Position numbers and translations under genes: made by a program. Source: Akkermansia muciniphila (GTDB taxonomy: Bacteria; Verrucomicrobiota; Verrucomicrobiia; Verrucomicrobiales; Akkermansiaceae). From it: a stretch of DNA of 64,000 bases. The notes beneath the pieces were generated by a model. It did not search any database, had not been told where the DNA came from, and was given only the letters and a program-made list of their open reading frames with translations. The number at the start of each line of letters is the position of its first letter. The stretch's first letter is position 1. Shown here in pieces: positions 37,035 to 46,386 of the stretch. Location: positions 62,001 through 126,000 of the forward strand of contig CAMAQB010000001.1 in assembly GCA_945860285.1 (NCBI GenBank), given 5' to 3'.

Positions 37035-39275
37035 ATGAAACATCAGTCGATCCTCCTGACCGCTCCGCTGGCTCTGGCACTCTGCATCTCTTCCTGTCAG
37101 AAAAAGCCGGTCGTCGCTCCGGTCAACAATCCTGACCCGCGCGTCAAGGCTGTCGGACCGGCATCCCCGGATCAGCCTGCGACTCCTCCTGTCGTGGCGA
37201 ATCCGACCGCCCGTGCGGCGAAACTCGGCTTCGCTCAGATGCTGAGCAAGGACACCGAGACTCTCGTGCTGGTGCAGAATGGAGCCGAAGTTGCCAAGCG
37301 CTTCAAGGGTTCGAAACTCTGGTCGTTCATCAAGGAACAGAACCCCGCACTCGGTGAGACAGGAAACGGCGCGGAAGCCGATGGGGCCGATGTGACGGAA
37401 GCGGTGACTCCCATGGATTTCATGGGTCGGGAGTTTTTCATCGCCACCGGCAAAGCCAGCAGCGTGCAGGCGGGCAATCTTGTGACCTTCTCCAATCGGA
37501 CTAACTATTTCCAGTTCCGCAGCACCTTGAAAATGTTGATCACCTCGATGACCGGTGATACAGGCATGGCGGAGGTGGAGCCAGCCAACCCGCTGGCCTC
37601 GATGGCCGAATTAGTCAAAGACCCCGAAAGCGGTGTCAAGCTGATGGAGAAAATGGACATGCCGCCGGTGTTCGTTGGTTTCAAGACCACTTCGGAAAAC
37701 AAGGAAAAAGTCGGCAAAGCGCTCACCGGGATGGTGGCGAATCTCGCTTCGGCGGGATCTTCGGTCGAGGAAATCAGCTTCGAGGTCGATGGCAGGGCCT
37801 TTGCGGGCAATCAACTCTCCGGCAAAAAGCTCGCGGAGGATCTTCAGGCGGATGAATCGGCGATCGAAGAAATGGACGAGCAATTCGGTGCCGAAACAAG
37901 GAAGGATCTTCTCAAGGTTCTAGCGAAAAAAAATCTGATTGCCGTAAGTGGCATGGTCAATGACTACGCCGTGTTGTTCATCGGCACGAACAAGGAAGAT
38001 TTGAAGTTCGCCGCAAGCCCTGCCGAGTCCATGGCGGGGTCGGCCGCGCTTGCATTTGTGGACCCCTACTTGGAAAAAAATCCGGTGGCGGTGATGTACA
38101 GTGACAAAGGGGTGCTTCAGTCTCTTGCCGTTGGCAGCGGAATCAGCAATCTCGCCCACGCCGTTCGCGACGCCATTTCCGGAAACGGCAAGGTCGACAC
38201 CCGGGAGATTGAAGCACTACTCGATGTCGTCGCCGAGCGTGAAAAAGACCTGCTGGGCATGAACAAGTTCAGCAACTTTGGCGCGGTGGCCCTGCTCGAC
38301 GAGGGATTCAAGTTGGAAACTTTCGGCGGTGGCAACCTTCCCAATCTCATGGCCGAGACATCCAACAAACTTGGTGGGCTGGGAGAGGCCCCGGATGTGG
38401 CGATGTTTGCCAACTGGACCTCCAACGAAGCATACGGCACGAAGGTGAAATCCTATCTGGAGGCGATTGTCGAAACCTCTTACTCGATCGCCAAGAATGT
38501 CAGCACCTGGGATGTGAAGGAGCAGGAGTCGTTCAAACAGTTCAAGGGCGGATTTGCCATGTTTGAAGAGAATTTCAGCAAGGATGCCGCGCAAGTGTGG
38601 GACACGCTCAGTGGCAATGTTGGCGAAGGACTCGGCAATGAAACCGCTCTGGTTGTCGATCTCAACGGCGAAATGCCGGCCATCCCCAACGTCCCGCAGG
38701 AACTTGTCAAGGACGGCAAGTTTCCGAGAATTTCCTGGGTGAAACCTGTCGTGAATCGCGCCAAGTTGGCGGGCGCTTGGGAAAAGTTGAACAGCTCGGG
38801 CGAAAACATCATGAAGCAAGTCAGCAAAATGATGGAGAAGGAGCAGGCGATGCCCAAGCCGATGAAATCGGAGAAAAACGATCTCACGACATGGTTTTTC
38901 TCGCTGCCGCTGATGACCGAGGACTTCTCGCCTTCGATCACACTCAATGATAAATGGTTCATCGCCTCCACTTCGAAACTCCACGCGGTTTCCCTGGTCG
39001 GGCTGGCGGATAAATCCCAAAAGGGGAAAACCGGCGCCCATCTATCCATGGATTTCGACGCGCTGCGCAAATGCGCCAATCACTGGCTCGAGTCGGTCGG
39101 CAAAAACAAGGAGGTCATTTTCAAGGACAACACCGACGCAGCAGATGATTTTTCGGCAAATCAGGAGATGTTCAAGAGTGGCATCGAGGCGTTCAGCGAT
39201 CTCGATCAATTGACCATCCACACCCGCCGGGAGGGAGGCACGGAACGCAGTTCACTTCATCTCAAAACGCAGTAA
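37035..39275 (+). CDS. Large lipoprotein of unknown function
   Basis: A 746-residue predicted lipoprotein. The signal peptide KHQSILLTAPLALALCISSC ends in a lipobox at Cys21, followed by a Pro-rich linker to about residue 60. The rest is a mixed alpha/beta soluble protein. It has long acidic and lysine-rich helical segments and repeated themes such as ETLVLVQNGAEVAKRFKG, NLIAVSGMVNDYAVLFIGTNKED and WFFSLPLMTEDFSPSITLNDKWFIAS. The last resembles DUF3352-like proteins, in which internal halves repeat a beta-sheet unit, but this is only an impression. It is probably attached to a membrane by the modified cysteine. Confidence 0.75.
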   Translation: MKHQSILLTAPLALALCISSCQKKPVVAPVNNPDPRVKAVGPASPDQPATPPVVANPTARAAKLGFAQMLSKDTETLVLVQNGAEVAKRFKGSKLWSFIKEQNPALGETGNGAEADGADVTEAVTPMDFMGREFFIATGKASSVQAGNLVTFSNRTNYFQFRSTLKMLITSMTGDTGMAEVEPANPLASMAELVKDPESGVKLMEKMDMPPVFVGFKTTSENKEKVGKALTGMVANLASAGSSVEEISFEVDGRAFAGNQLSGKKLAEDLQADESAIEEMDEQFGAETRKDLLKVLAKKNLIAVSGMVNDYAVLFIGTNKEDLKFAASPAESMAGSAALAFVDPYLEKNPVAVMYSDKGVLQSLAVGSGISNLAHAVRDAISGNGKVDTREIEALLDVVAEREKDLLGMNKFSNFGAVALLDEGFKLETFGGGNLPNLMAETSNKLGGLGEAPDVAMFANWTSNEAYGTKVKSYLEAIVETSYSIAKNVSTWDVKEQESFKQFKGGFAMFEENFSKDAAQVWDTLSGNVGEGLGNETALVVDLNGEMPAIPNVPQELVKDGKFPRISWVKPVVNRAKLAGAWEKLNSSGENIMKQVSKMMEKEQAMPKPMKSEKNDLTTWFFSLPLMTEDFSPSITLNDKWFIASTSKLHAVSLVGLADKSQKGKTGAHLSMDFDALRKCANHWLESVGKNKEVIFKDNTDAADDFSANQEMFKSGIEAFSDLDQLTIHTRREGGTERSSLHLKTQ

Positions 39276-39321
39276 CACCGCTGTCTTCGCGCGAGCATTC
39301 CGCGTCGGCGCCGGCAACATG

Positions 39322-40059
39322 TTAGAGCAGCGACGCTGACTCGTGGTCGAGGTGGAAACTGGTGTGCTCGTGGTTCTGCAGATAACTCGCGCTGATCTGG
39401 CTTGAAACCGGTCCGCGCAGCGCTTTTCTGACAATGGCTGCCTTTGCAGTGCCGAATGCCAGCAGGGCGATGTGCCGGGCTTCCATGATCGTGCCGCAGC
39501 CCATGGTGATCGCATGGGTGGGCACATGGTCCAGATCCCCGAACGCGGGTGCGGCATCCTCGCGGGTGAGTTGATCGAGAAGAATCCGCCGCGTTCTGCA
39601 ATCCGGAGGCGATCCCGGTTCATTGAAGCCGATATGACCCGTGCGGCCGATGCCGAGAATTTGATAGTCGATGCCGCCATGCACGGTGATCAATTCCTCA
39701 TAGCGTTTGCAGTAATCCGCCAGTTCCAGACTCGGAACCCTCGTGCCCGGTATGTGGATGTTGGCGGCGGGGATGTCGATGTGGTCGAACAAATGACGGT
39801 GCATGAAATTCCAATACGACTCCGGATGGCTGAGGTCGATTCCCTGGTACTCATCCAAGTTGAAGGTGCAAACCTGACGAAAGGAAAGTCCCTCCTGGTG
39901 ATGCAGGCGCACCAGTTCCTCATACACGCCGATCGGAGTCGAACCGGTGGCCAGGCCAAGCACGGCGTGGGGTTTGGCACGGATCAATTCGGCGATTTCG
40001 CGGGCCACTTTTTTATTGGCCGTTTCCCGGGTCGCATGGATGTGCAGCGTGATGCTCAT
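39322..40059 (-). CDS. nagB: Glucosamine-6-phosphate deaminase
   Basis: A 245-residue enzyme that converts glucosamine 6-phosphate to fructose 6-phosphate and ammonia. Catalytic residues align with the E. coli enzyme: Asp69 in FNLDEY (E. coli Asp72), His142 and Glu147 in GHIGFNEPGS (E. coli His143 and Glu148). The phosphate-binding loop is GLATGSTP at 35-42. It is somewhat shorter than E. coli NagB at the C-terminus and lacks part of the allosteric region. Start ATG 40059 begins the conserved fold; an upstream start at 40188 was rejected. No nagA or transporter gene is next to it. Confidence 0.93.
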   Translation of the reverse strand: MSITLHIHATRETANKKVAREIAELIRAKPHAVLGLATGSTPIGVYEELVRLHHQEGLSFRQVCTFNLDEYQGIDLSHPESYWNFMHRHLFDHIDIPAANIHIPGTRVPSLELADYCKRYEELITVHGGIDYQILGIGRTGHIGFNEPGSPPDCRTRRILLDQLTREDAAPAFGDLDHVPTHAITMGCGTIMEARHIALLAFGTAKAAIVRKALRGPVSSQISASYLQNHEHTSFHLDHESASLL

Positions 40060-40147
40060 GTTTTTGTATGTCTTCAATCCTCCCCAACTGATCTGAACAA
40101 TCAAGCAGGATTTTGATTCGTGCCTACTGTGCAGCTGATGCTGTGAA

Positions 40148-40681
40148 TTAACGCATGGAATTTTTCCACAGTATGACCTCACCGGCAAGCCCTGATTTTT
40201 CCAATAGCACGGCGATGTCGGCGGCTTCCCGTTCCGGACAGGTCGGGTCGCTGGGCAACTGCGGTCGGACCCGGCATACGATGGCCCAAAGTGCCCAGGC
40301 CCGGGCGGATCGAATTTCTCTCCGCAGACCGCGGATGCGGCAGGCCTGATGCTGGAAGCTCAGCCGGGGGTTACCCGGAAAGTCATCACTGTGGTGGTTC
40401 TCGACAATCCAGCGGAATGCGTCATAAGGCAGCGGCCAGGCCAGCAGGTCCGGTTCGTCGCCATTCAGGTCGGCATACAGCGCTCTTGTCAGCGCCAACA
40501 GCGCCCTGCCCGCATGACCGGAGCGCCAGAGCTGCTGAGCGTAACAAAGGGCGGAAAAATAAAACCCGCCATCGCGACGATGCTCGTGACGTCGCAATTC
40601 ACGATAGTCGAGCTCGATCCGCAGTTCCGGAAGTAGAGGGCATGCGCTGCGCATCTGCGGACTGTTCACAACGGCAAGCAT
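40148..40681 (-). CDS. Conserved-looking small protein of unknown function
   Basis: A 177-residue protein starting at ATG 40681 (MLAVVNSPQMRSACPLLPEL). It is helical and rich in Arg, Trp and Leu (HEHRRDGGFYFSALCYAQQLW, AGRALLALTRALYADL, YDAFRWIVENHHSDDFPGNPRLSFQHQA). There is no signal peptide or membrane segment. The coding-like composition and the tight divergent arrangement with the transglutaminase gene (starts only 49 bp apart) support a real gene. The short shared region must contain both promoters. No family was recognised and the frame continues upstream, so the start is moderately certain. Confidence 0.65.
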   Translation of the reverse strand: MLAVVNSPQMRSACPLLPELRIELDYRELRRHEHRRDGGFYFSALCYAQQLWRSGHAGRALLALTRALYADLNGDEPDLLAWPLPYDAFRWIVENHHSDDFPGNPRLSFQHQACRIRGLRREIRSARAWALWAIVCRVRPQLPSDPTCPEREAADIAVLLEKSGLAGEVILWKNSMR

Positions 40682-40730
40682 GCTTTTTCCGCGCTTGCTT
40701 GCAAGGAGATCGTGTGCCATCGTGGCGAGA

Positions 40731-42881
40731 ATGCACGCAGTGGAAACACCTGGTGTCGCGCCGCTTTTTCCCCGCTGGTTGCTGGGTGCCGCACTGATTT
40801 TTTGGGGCTTCACTTCGGACATTCCTTTTATCGGTCTGACGATGGCTGTCGTCATCGAATCCCGGCAGTGGCTTAACATCCGTTGGAACTTCGGTGACAA
40901 GGCCTACGTGAGGGCGTGGAGCCTGTCGGTGTCTGCGATGCTTGTTACCGGTTTGCTTCTCTGGATGGATGGTCTGCAACCGGAGACGGTGAGAAAATTC
41001 ACCTCATGGATGCCGTTGTTTCTTTTCAGCGTCCAGTTCACCCAGTCCTACGGGATCGAAGGCAAACTTCCTCTGCATACCTTTTCCTACTTTTCGCGGA
41101 AAAAGTTCCTGTTTGATCAAAAAATGGGAATTGCCAGCCGTCCGCTTTCGCTTGCCTTCACTCCGGTATACTTTGTGATCTGTCTGTTGTTTTCGGCAAC
41201 GGGACTGAACGCCTATGCCCTGTGGTTTTTTCCCGCTTTGTTGCTGCTCACGGTGTGGTGTTTGTGGGGTGAGTGCTGCAATCACGGCAGACGCAAGGCA
41301 GTGCTGGGTGTGGCGCTTGCGATGTTGGTGGGTCTGGCGGTGATCGCCCAATGGGGATTGCACAACGGCATCGAGTTGTTGACGGGACAAAGGATGGAAT
41401 ACTATGATTCGAAAGAGGACGGAACGCTCTGGCAGCGAAGCAATACGAGAATCGGCCAGGTCGGCCAGATCAAACAATCGTCGCGCATTTTTTGGAGGCT
41501 CAAAACCGAACAGGGTCCTGCACCGGTGCTGTTGCGCACCGCTTCCTACAACCGCTATTTTTCCAGTGGCCACTGGCGATACGATCCTCCTCTCGACACC
41601 GCGCAGGAGGAGGACTTCAACGGCTTGTTTGTAACCGGCCGGGCCGATCGCACGCTGGATGCAACAGTCGACGAGTTCCTTTATCGCTCCGTCGGCGAGG
41701 TCCCCGCCGGACAGGAAGCCCGCGATGATTTGCCGCGCTACTCGATGCGCGGGGGGGTGAAAGCCGCATCGCTGCTGCCTCTGCCGGGGGCGCTCCACAC
41801 CATCCATCTCTCGGCACAGGATTTGGAAAAAAACAGCGTCGGCAGCATCCGCATTACGCCCCGTCATGCGGTTCTGGATGCCAAGGTGCGCTGGAATAGT
41901 GAATTCGACAGCGACGGCCCGGCGTTTGCGAATGAGGGCGGAGACATATCGACCGATCTCGCCGTGCCGGTTCAGGAACGCGTGGTGCTGCGCGAAATCG
42001 CCGCTTCTCTTGCCCTGGACACCCTGAGTTTTGAAGAAAAAATCGCCGCGTTGCGGAGGTATTTTTCGCGGAACTTCACCTATTCCACCTATCTGACAAT
42101 CAACTCACAATTGAACCGCAAATGGAATGCCGAACGAAGCAAGGGAAAAAACCGTACTATCAGCGGACGCGATAGCGCGCTGGCACAGTTTCTGTTGGAG
42201 GAAAAAACCGGCCACTGTGAATACTTCGCCACGGCGACAACCCTCCTCTTGCGGAGCGCTGGATTGAAAGCGCGTTACTGCGTGGGATTTGCCGTGCAGG
42301 AAAAAAATCCCCAAAGCGGCGAGTTGATTCTCCGCGGCACTCACGGTCATGCGTGGTGCCGGGCCTGGAACGACAGCACACGCCGCTGGGTTGATGTCGA
42401 TCTAACACCTCCGACCTGTTTCCTCGTGGATCAGCCGGAAACAGGTTGGCAACGCGGTGTGGTGGACTTTTTCCAGCGCTTGCGCGAGGACTTCACGGTA
42501 TGGCGGACGCTGCCGCAAAACCAACGGACTGTGATGCTGTCGTTTTCCTTTTTCGGTCTGGCCCTGCTGGCATGGATTGGGCGCTCGCTCTGGAAAACCC
42601 GGACACGCGCCGTTCAAAACGTCCCGCAGCAAGTGTTTCCCCGGCTCAGCACGCCCTTGTCGGATTTGGATCGCTGGCTCAACAAACAGATAGGCCCGCG
42701 GCCCCCCGGCATGCCCTACGGCCTGTGGGTGGGTCGTTTGAGTGACACTGTTGATCCCCATTTGGTCGCGGAGGCCGTGGCGGTTCACAATAGACTTCGC
42801 TATGACCCCGTTCCCCTTGAGCCGGATCTTCGCGAACGACTTCGTTTGCTTTGTCGCGATTTGATAGCATCATTGCGATAG
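40731..42881 (+). CDS. Membrane protein with a transglutaminase-like protease domain
   Basis: A 716-residue protein. The N-terminal half has about five to six membrane segments (RWLLGAALIFWGFTSDIPFI, VSAMLVTGLLLWMDG, YALWFFPALLLLTVWCLWG and VALAMLVGLAVIAQWG). A periplasmic transglutaminase-like domain follows with Cys496 in EEKTGHCEYFATA, His540 in GTHGHAWCRAW and Asp555 in RWVDVDLTPP, the full Cys-His-Asp triad. One more membrane helix near 600 (VMLSFSFFGLALLAWIG) precedes a soluble tail. This TgpA-like layout is common in bacteria. The stop codon TAG overlaps the left target duplication of MITE copy 2, so the insertion sits directly at the 3' end. Confidence 0.88.
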   Translation: MHAVETPGVAPLFPRWLLGAALIFWGFTSDIPFIGLTMAVVIESRQWLNIRWNFGDKAYVRAWSLSVSAMLVTGLLLWMDGLQPETVRKFTSWMPLFLFSVQFTQSYGIEGKLPLHTFSYFSRKKFLFDQKMGIASRPLSLAFTPVYFVICLLFSATGLNAYALWFFPALLLLTVWCLWGECCNHGRRKAVLGVALAMLVGLAVIAQWGLHNGIELLTGQRMEYYDSKEDGTLWQRSNTRIGQVGQIKQSSRIFWRLKTEQGPAPVLLRTASYNRYFSSGHWRYDPPLDTAQEEDFNGLFVTGRADRTLDATVDEFLYRSVGEVPAGQEARDDLPRYSMRGGVKAASLLPLPGALHTIHLSAQDLEKNSVGSIRITPRHAVLDAKVRWNSEFDSDGPAFANEGGDISTDLAVPVQERVVLREIAASLALDTLSFEEKIAALRRYFSRNFTYSTYLTINSQLNRKWNAERSKGKNRTISGRDSALAQFLLEEKTGHCEYFATATTLLLRSAGLKARYCVGFAVQEKNPQSGELILRGTHGHAWCRAWNDSTRRWVDVDLTPPTCFLVDQPETGWQRGVVDFFQRLREDFTVWRTLPQNQRTVMLSFSFFGLALLAWIGRSLWKTRTRAVQNVPQQVFPRLSTPLSDLDRWLNKQIGPRPPGMPYGLWVGRLSDTVDPHLVAEAVAVHNRLRYDPVPLEPDLRERLRLLCRDLIASLR

Positions 42882-42886
42882 GCTTG

Positions 42887-43136
42887 CACGGCGATCAAGC
42901 TAGGGAAAGGATTGACAAGAAATGTCGCAAACAAAAGGCAGGGAACGATCTCCGAGCGTTCCGGTGGGGGACGGTCGCGGATCACCCTAACCTGATCTAC
43001 CTTCACCCCACGCTCTCCTGTGCCAACAACGCTGGTGAGTTAGGAAGGATGATTACCCGTCAACCATCCTGCCCCCACCGGATCGCTAGGGACAGCGATC
43101 CCTGCCTTTGAGCATCTCCCTGGCTTGATCGCCGTG
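42887..43136. mobile_element. MITE-like element, copy 2
   Basis: A second 250-bp copy of the element at 31659, about 95 percent identical and in the same orientation. The ends carry the same 20-bp inverted repeats. The flanks are GATAGGCTTG (42877-42886) and GATAGGCTCG (43137-43146), a 10-bp direct repeat with one mismatch, as expected for an older target duplication. The left duplication contains the stop codon of the transglutaminase gene, and murI starts 58 bp beyond the right end, so the element is a spacer between the two genes. It may act as a terminator-like hairpin or provide an outward promoter; neither is proven. Confidence 0.84.
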
Positions 43137-43194
43137 GATAGGCTCGCGGCTTTTCCGGCTTGGCGCCTTCGTCGATCTGGTATAAGTAGGGCGC

Positions 43195-43992
43195 GTGAAA
43201 GATGGTGCGCTGGGGATTTTTGATTCGGGAGTGGGTGGCTTGACCGTGGTGCGCGCGGTGCAGGAACTGCTGCCGTCGGAAAACATCGTCTATCTGGGCG
43301 ATACCGCACGGGTGCCCTATGGCTCGAAGTCCCCGGAAACGATCCGGCGTTTTGCCGATGAAGATGCCCGCCATCTGCTCGGCAGGGATGTCAAGGCGAT
43401 CGTCGTGGCCTGCAATACCGCAACCGCTCACGCACTGCCTTTTTTGCAGAAACAATATCACATCCCGGTGATCGGTGTGATCGAAGCCGGCGTCGAAGCG
43501 GTGCTGGCGGATCGCACAGCCATGCGCATCGGCATCATCGCCACGCGCGGAACGATCGCCTCGCACGCCTATCAGCACGCCCTCGCCCTGCGCCGCACGG
43601 GAATGATGATTGTCGAGCAATCGACCCCCTTGCTGGTGCCGCTGATCGAGGAAAACTGGCTCGATCACCCGGCCACCACAATGATCCTGCAAAGCTACCT
43701 GCAACCGATGTTGGACAAGGGCATCGACACCCTGCTGCTGGCCTGCACTCATTACCCGTTGCTGGTGCCGCTGTTGAAAAAGATGATCGGTGCGGATGTG
43801 CGGATCGTTGACTCTGCCAGCACCTGTGCGTTGCACTTGCGCAATGAACTCGAACGCCTCGACATGCTGGCATCCCAGGATCGACAGGGGATCCTGCGGA
43901 TCGGCCTGACCGACCTCTCGGACCAGTTCGAAATTCTTGCCAGACAGTTTCTCCACAAATCACCCCCTCGCATCGAACGGGTGGAGTTGTAG
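43195..43992 (+). CDS. murI: Glutamate racemase
   Basis: A 265-residue cofactor-independent racemase that provides D-glutamate for peptidoglycan. Both catalytic cysteines are present: Cys73 in VVACNTAT and Cys184 in LACTHYPLL. IFDSGVGGLTV at the N-terminus, LGDTARVPYGSKS and the C-terminal VDSA motif complete the family pattern. The start is GTG 43195, which gives MKDGALGIFDSG. It lies just after MITE copy 2, and its stop is eight bases from the convergent PEP-CTERM gene. Confidence 0.96.
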   Translation: MKDGALGIFDSGVGGLTVVRAVQELLPSENIVYLGDTARVPYGSKSPETIRRFADEDARHLLGRDVKAIVVACNTATAHALPFLQKQYHIPVIGVIEAGVEAVLADRTAMRIGIIATRGTIASHAYQHALALRRTGMMIVEQSTPLLVPLIEENWLDHPATTMILQSYLQPMLDKGIDTLLLACTHYPLLVPLLKKMIGADVRIVDSASTCALHLRNELERLDMLASQDRQGILRIGLTDLSDQFEILARQFLHKSPPRIERVEL

Positions 43993-44000
43993 GCGCAGCA

Positions 44001-45725
44001 TCAGCGACGGCGGCGCAACAGGGCCAGGGAACCGAAAGCTCCGAGCAGCAGACTGGAGCTTGGCTCGGGCACGTAGGAAATCACACCCGAGGTCGCGAAT
44101 GCCGAAGTATCCCTAGCACCGTATTGTTGCACCGAGGCACCGCTGAAGTCGAAGGTCGGGGTGCCCGTGAAGCTGCCAAAGTCCACAATGTCGAAGCTGG
44201 TGTTGTAGGCGACCGTGTAAGCGCTTGTTTTGAATGCGATGGTGCCGCCGGTGACCGCCAGGGCACCGGTGCTGATCAGCTTGTCGTAGGTCAATGCCCC
44301 CGTGGCCCCGAATTCCAGTGTTCCGCTCAGCGCCATGCTGCCGACCGTGACCGAACCAAGGGTGCTGGTCGTGTCATCCGCACCGACAGCCATTTTCCCG
44401 CTGCTGGCGATCGACACTCCATTGGCAATGGTGCCATTGGCCGCAAGGATGGCATCGGCGGATACGCTGGTGCTCGTTGTGTTGGCGAGTGAGCCGTTGA
44501 CGAAAAGTGAACCTGCGGAAACAGAGGTCGCACCGGAATAGGTGTTGCTGGCTGCCGTGAGGCTGACCGTACCGAGACCTGATTTGGTCAAGCCCGCGCT
44601 GCCGGTGATTTGCGAACTGATGGTTGCGGCGACACTGACATCGGCATCCACGGCAGGGGCCGTCCCTGTCAGGTTGATGCTGTTGTTTTGCAGCGTGTAG
44701 CCGGTTGTGGTGAATGAAAGGCCGCTTGCCGTCACTCCACCCGAAGCAACGCTCACCGTGCCTGCCGTGCCGCCGAACACAGCGGTGTGGTCGTTGTTGG
44801 TGGAGGAGTCGACCCAGCGGAAGTAGGTGGTGCCCGAAGCACCGTTCTTGAAGCGGTCATTGGTGGTGGCATCCCAGGTGCCGGTGCCGCCGTCGTTTGC
44901 TGTACTGCCGTTGGCATCCCAATGGATCGAAGCCGAGTTGCCGATGGTGAAGCTGGTGGTGCGGTCAAAACCAGCAGTCGCTGAGTTGGAGAAGCTGAAG
45001 TTGGTGGTGTTGGTGGTTGCAGCCCTGAATAACGCATTCGAGAGTCCGGTCCGGGTTCCGTTGTAGTAGCCATTGTCGAAATTGCCGCCATTCACCCAGG
45101 CATTGCCATTCACGAGGGAAGTCGGTGCGTAGGTTCTATTGGAATCAGCTGCGCCCGAAGTTATCAATATCCCGAAGTTAATACCGGACACCAGCGTTCC
45201 ACTGAACGCGGACGGATTACCACTTGGGAAGTTCGCTCCTGTCCCAGTTCCTTGATACACAAATAGTTGGTCGCCACTCGTGCTAAGGCCTGAATTCGTG
45301 TATCCGGTTAAATTGGCGGAAGTCGTTCCGCTTGCTGGGCCGTTCCACTTGCCTGTGGTCGGATTGTTGTAGCCGAAATTCAGCGTCGTGCCAGCCGCGA
45401 TGGGAGATGCGCCGACCGTAAAGGTCCAGACGTGTTCGGTATTGTTGATCGAAGTTCCCGCAGCATTCTCAAGGCCGTTGTCGGTAAACTTCAAAACTGT
45501 ACCGGCGGCAAGGCTGGTCCATGTTACGATACTATAACCGTCGTCGACGCTGCCGACAGTGTCTCACTCAGCGGAAATGAAGGAAATATCCCCCACGCCC
45601 AGAGTCGTCTGTGCGCTGGCATGGAACGATGTCAGAGCGGTTAGGGCAACACACAGCGTAAGACAACCGGTCCGCACGAGGGACGGGAAGTTGGGAGAAT
45701 TCTCAAATGGATGTTTAGCTTTCAT
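44001..45725 (-). pseudogene. PEP-CTERM beta-strand repeat protein gene interrupted by an in-frame TGA
   Basis: From ATG 45725 the frame encodes a signal peptide (CLTLCVALTALTSFHASA), then LGVGDISFISAE, a TGA at 45566-45564 (codon 54), and continues in the same frame with DTVGSVDDGYSIVTWTSLAAG through to the stop at 44001. The downstream part has the lamin-tail-like start and at least one autotransporter-type beta-strand repeat (GSAGLTKSGLGTVSLTAASNTY). It ends in the sorting signal VPEPSSSLLLGAFGSLALLRRRR. Without read-through, no exported full protein is made. A nonsense mutation or a sequencing error is the simplest reading; restart from the TTG at 45494 would lack a signal peptide. Confidence 0.75.
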
Positions 45726-45938
45726 TCAATCGGGGGTGGTGTGATTTTGAATCAATAAGGCAAATTGCTGCGGCGGGATGAAGTGGTAGCATGATCTGGA
45801 CCATTGACGGTGCCCATTCGTGTGACGGTTTTGCCATGAAAACAGATGGTGGCAGCCCTCGGAAAAACAAGCAGGAGGCGTTGCACGGTAGCCAGGTATT
45901 CAGTTCGATGAGAAAGTTTCATGATTTGCTGGATTACT

Positions 45939-46169
45939 TCATTTCCGACGGCGGCGAAGCAGCGCAAGCAAGCCAAAAGCACCGATCAAACTGGCGGCAT
46001 TTGGTTCGGGTACCCTGGATGCTTTGGCGGGATCGGTATCAGGGTCTGCCGGGTTCACAGCAACCGGGGCTTTGTTGAGGCTGCTGACATTATGGGATGG
46101 GCGGGATGATTCTGTCGCTGCAGCAATGGCAACGAAGGCGAGCATCGGGAGTAGGCAGAATATTTTCAT
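45939..46169 (-). CDS. Very small exported PEP-CTERM protein
   Basis: A 76-residue protein made almost only of targeting signals. A signal peptide (KIFCLLPMLAFVAIAAA) is followed by some 30 polar residues (TESSRPSHNVSSLNKAPVAV, then NPADPDTDPAKASR). The C-terminus is VPEPNAASLIGAFGLLALLRRRRK, with the PEP motif, a hydrophobic helix and an arginine cluster, as in the gene upstream at 44001. The sorted mature peptide would be about 30 residues. It may be a genuine micro-protein or the remnant of a larger gene. The codon pattern and intact signals favour a real gene. Confidence 0.65.
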   Translation of the reverse strand: MKIFCLLPMLAFVAIAAATESSRPSHNVSSLNKAPVAVNPADPDTDPAKASRVPEPNAASLIGAFGLLALLRRRRK

Positions 46170-46386
46170 TGCGTTGGGGGCGGGGCGATGTGGATCGGTG
46201 GCGGCTGACTTCTAGCACTTTTGCAAGTCTGGAGTCGTAACATTTATTGTGGCATAATCGTCAGATATTCCGACTCATTAATCATTACACTCATGATCAA
46301 GCAGATTGCGCGCCAAAGCCGGGCCATTCGTGCCGGATGATGAAGTTTCATGACACGCGCAAAAACGTCGTGCCCGCACTGCCGCT

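Noticed and set aside
40140-40175. Possible DnaA box near nagB (TTTTCCACA)
   Set aside because: A single degenerate site without partners; it does not form a cluster.
45545-45566. UGA in the PEP-CTERM gene as selenocysteine with a downstream hairpin
   Set aside because: Bases after the TGA can form only a weak GTCG/CGAC stem, no selenoprotein family fits, and no sel genes are in the window.
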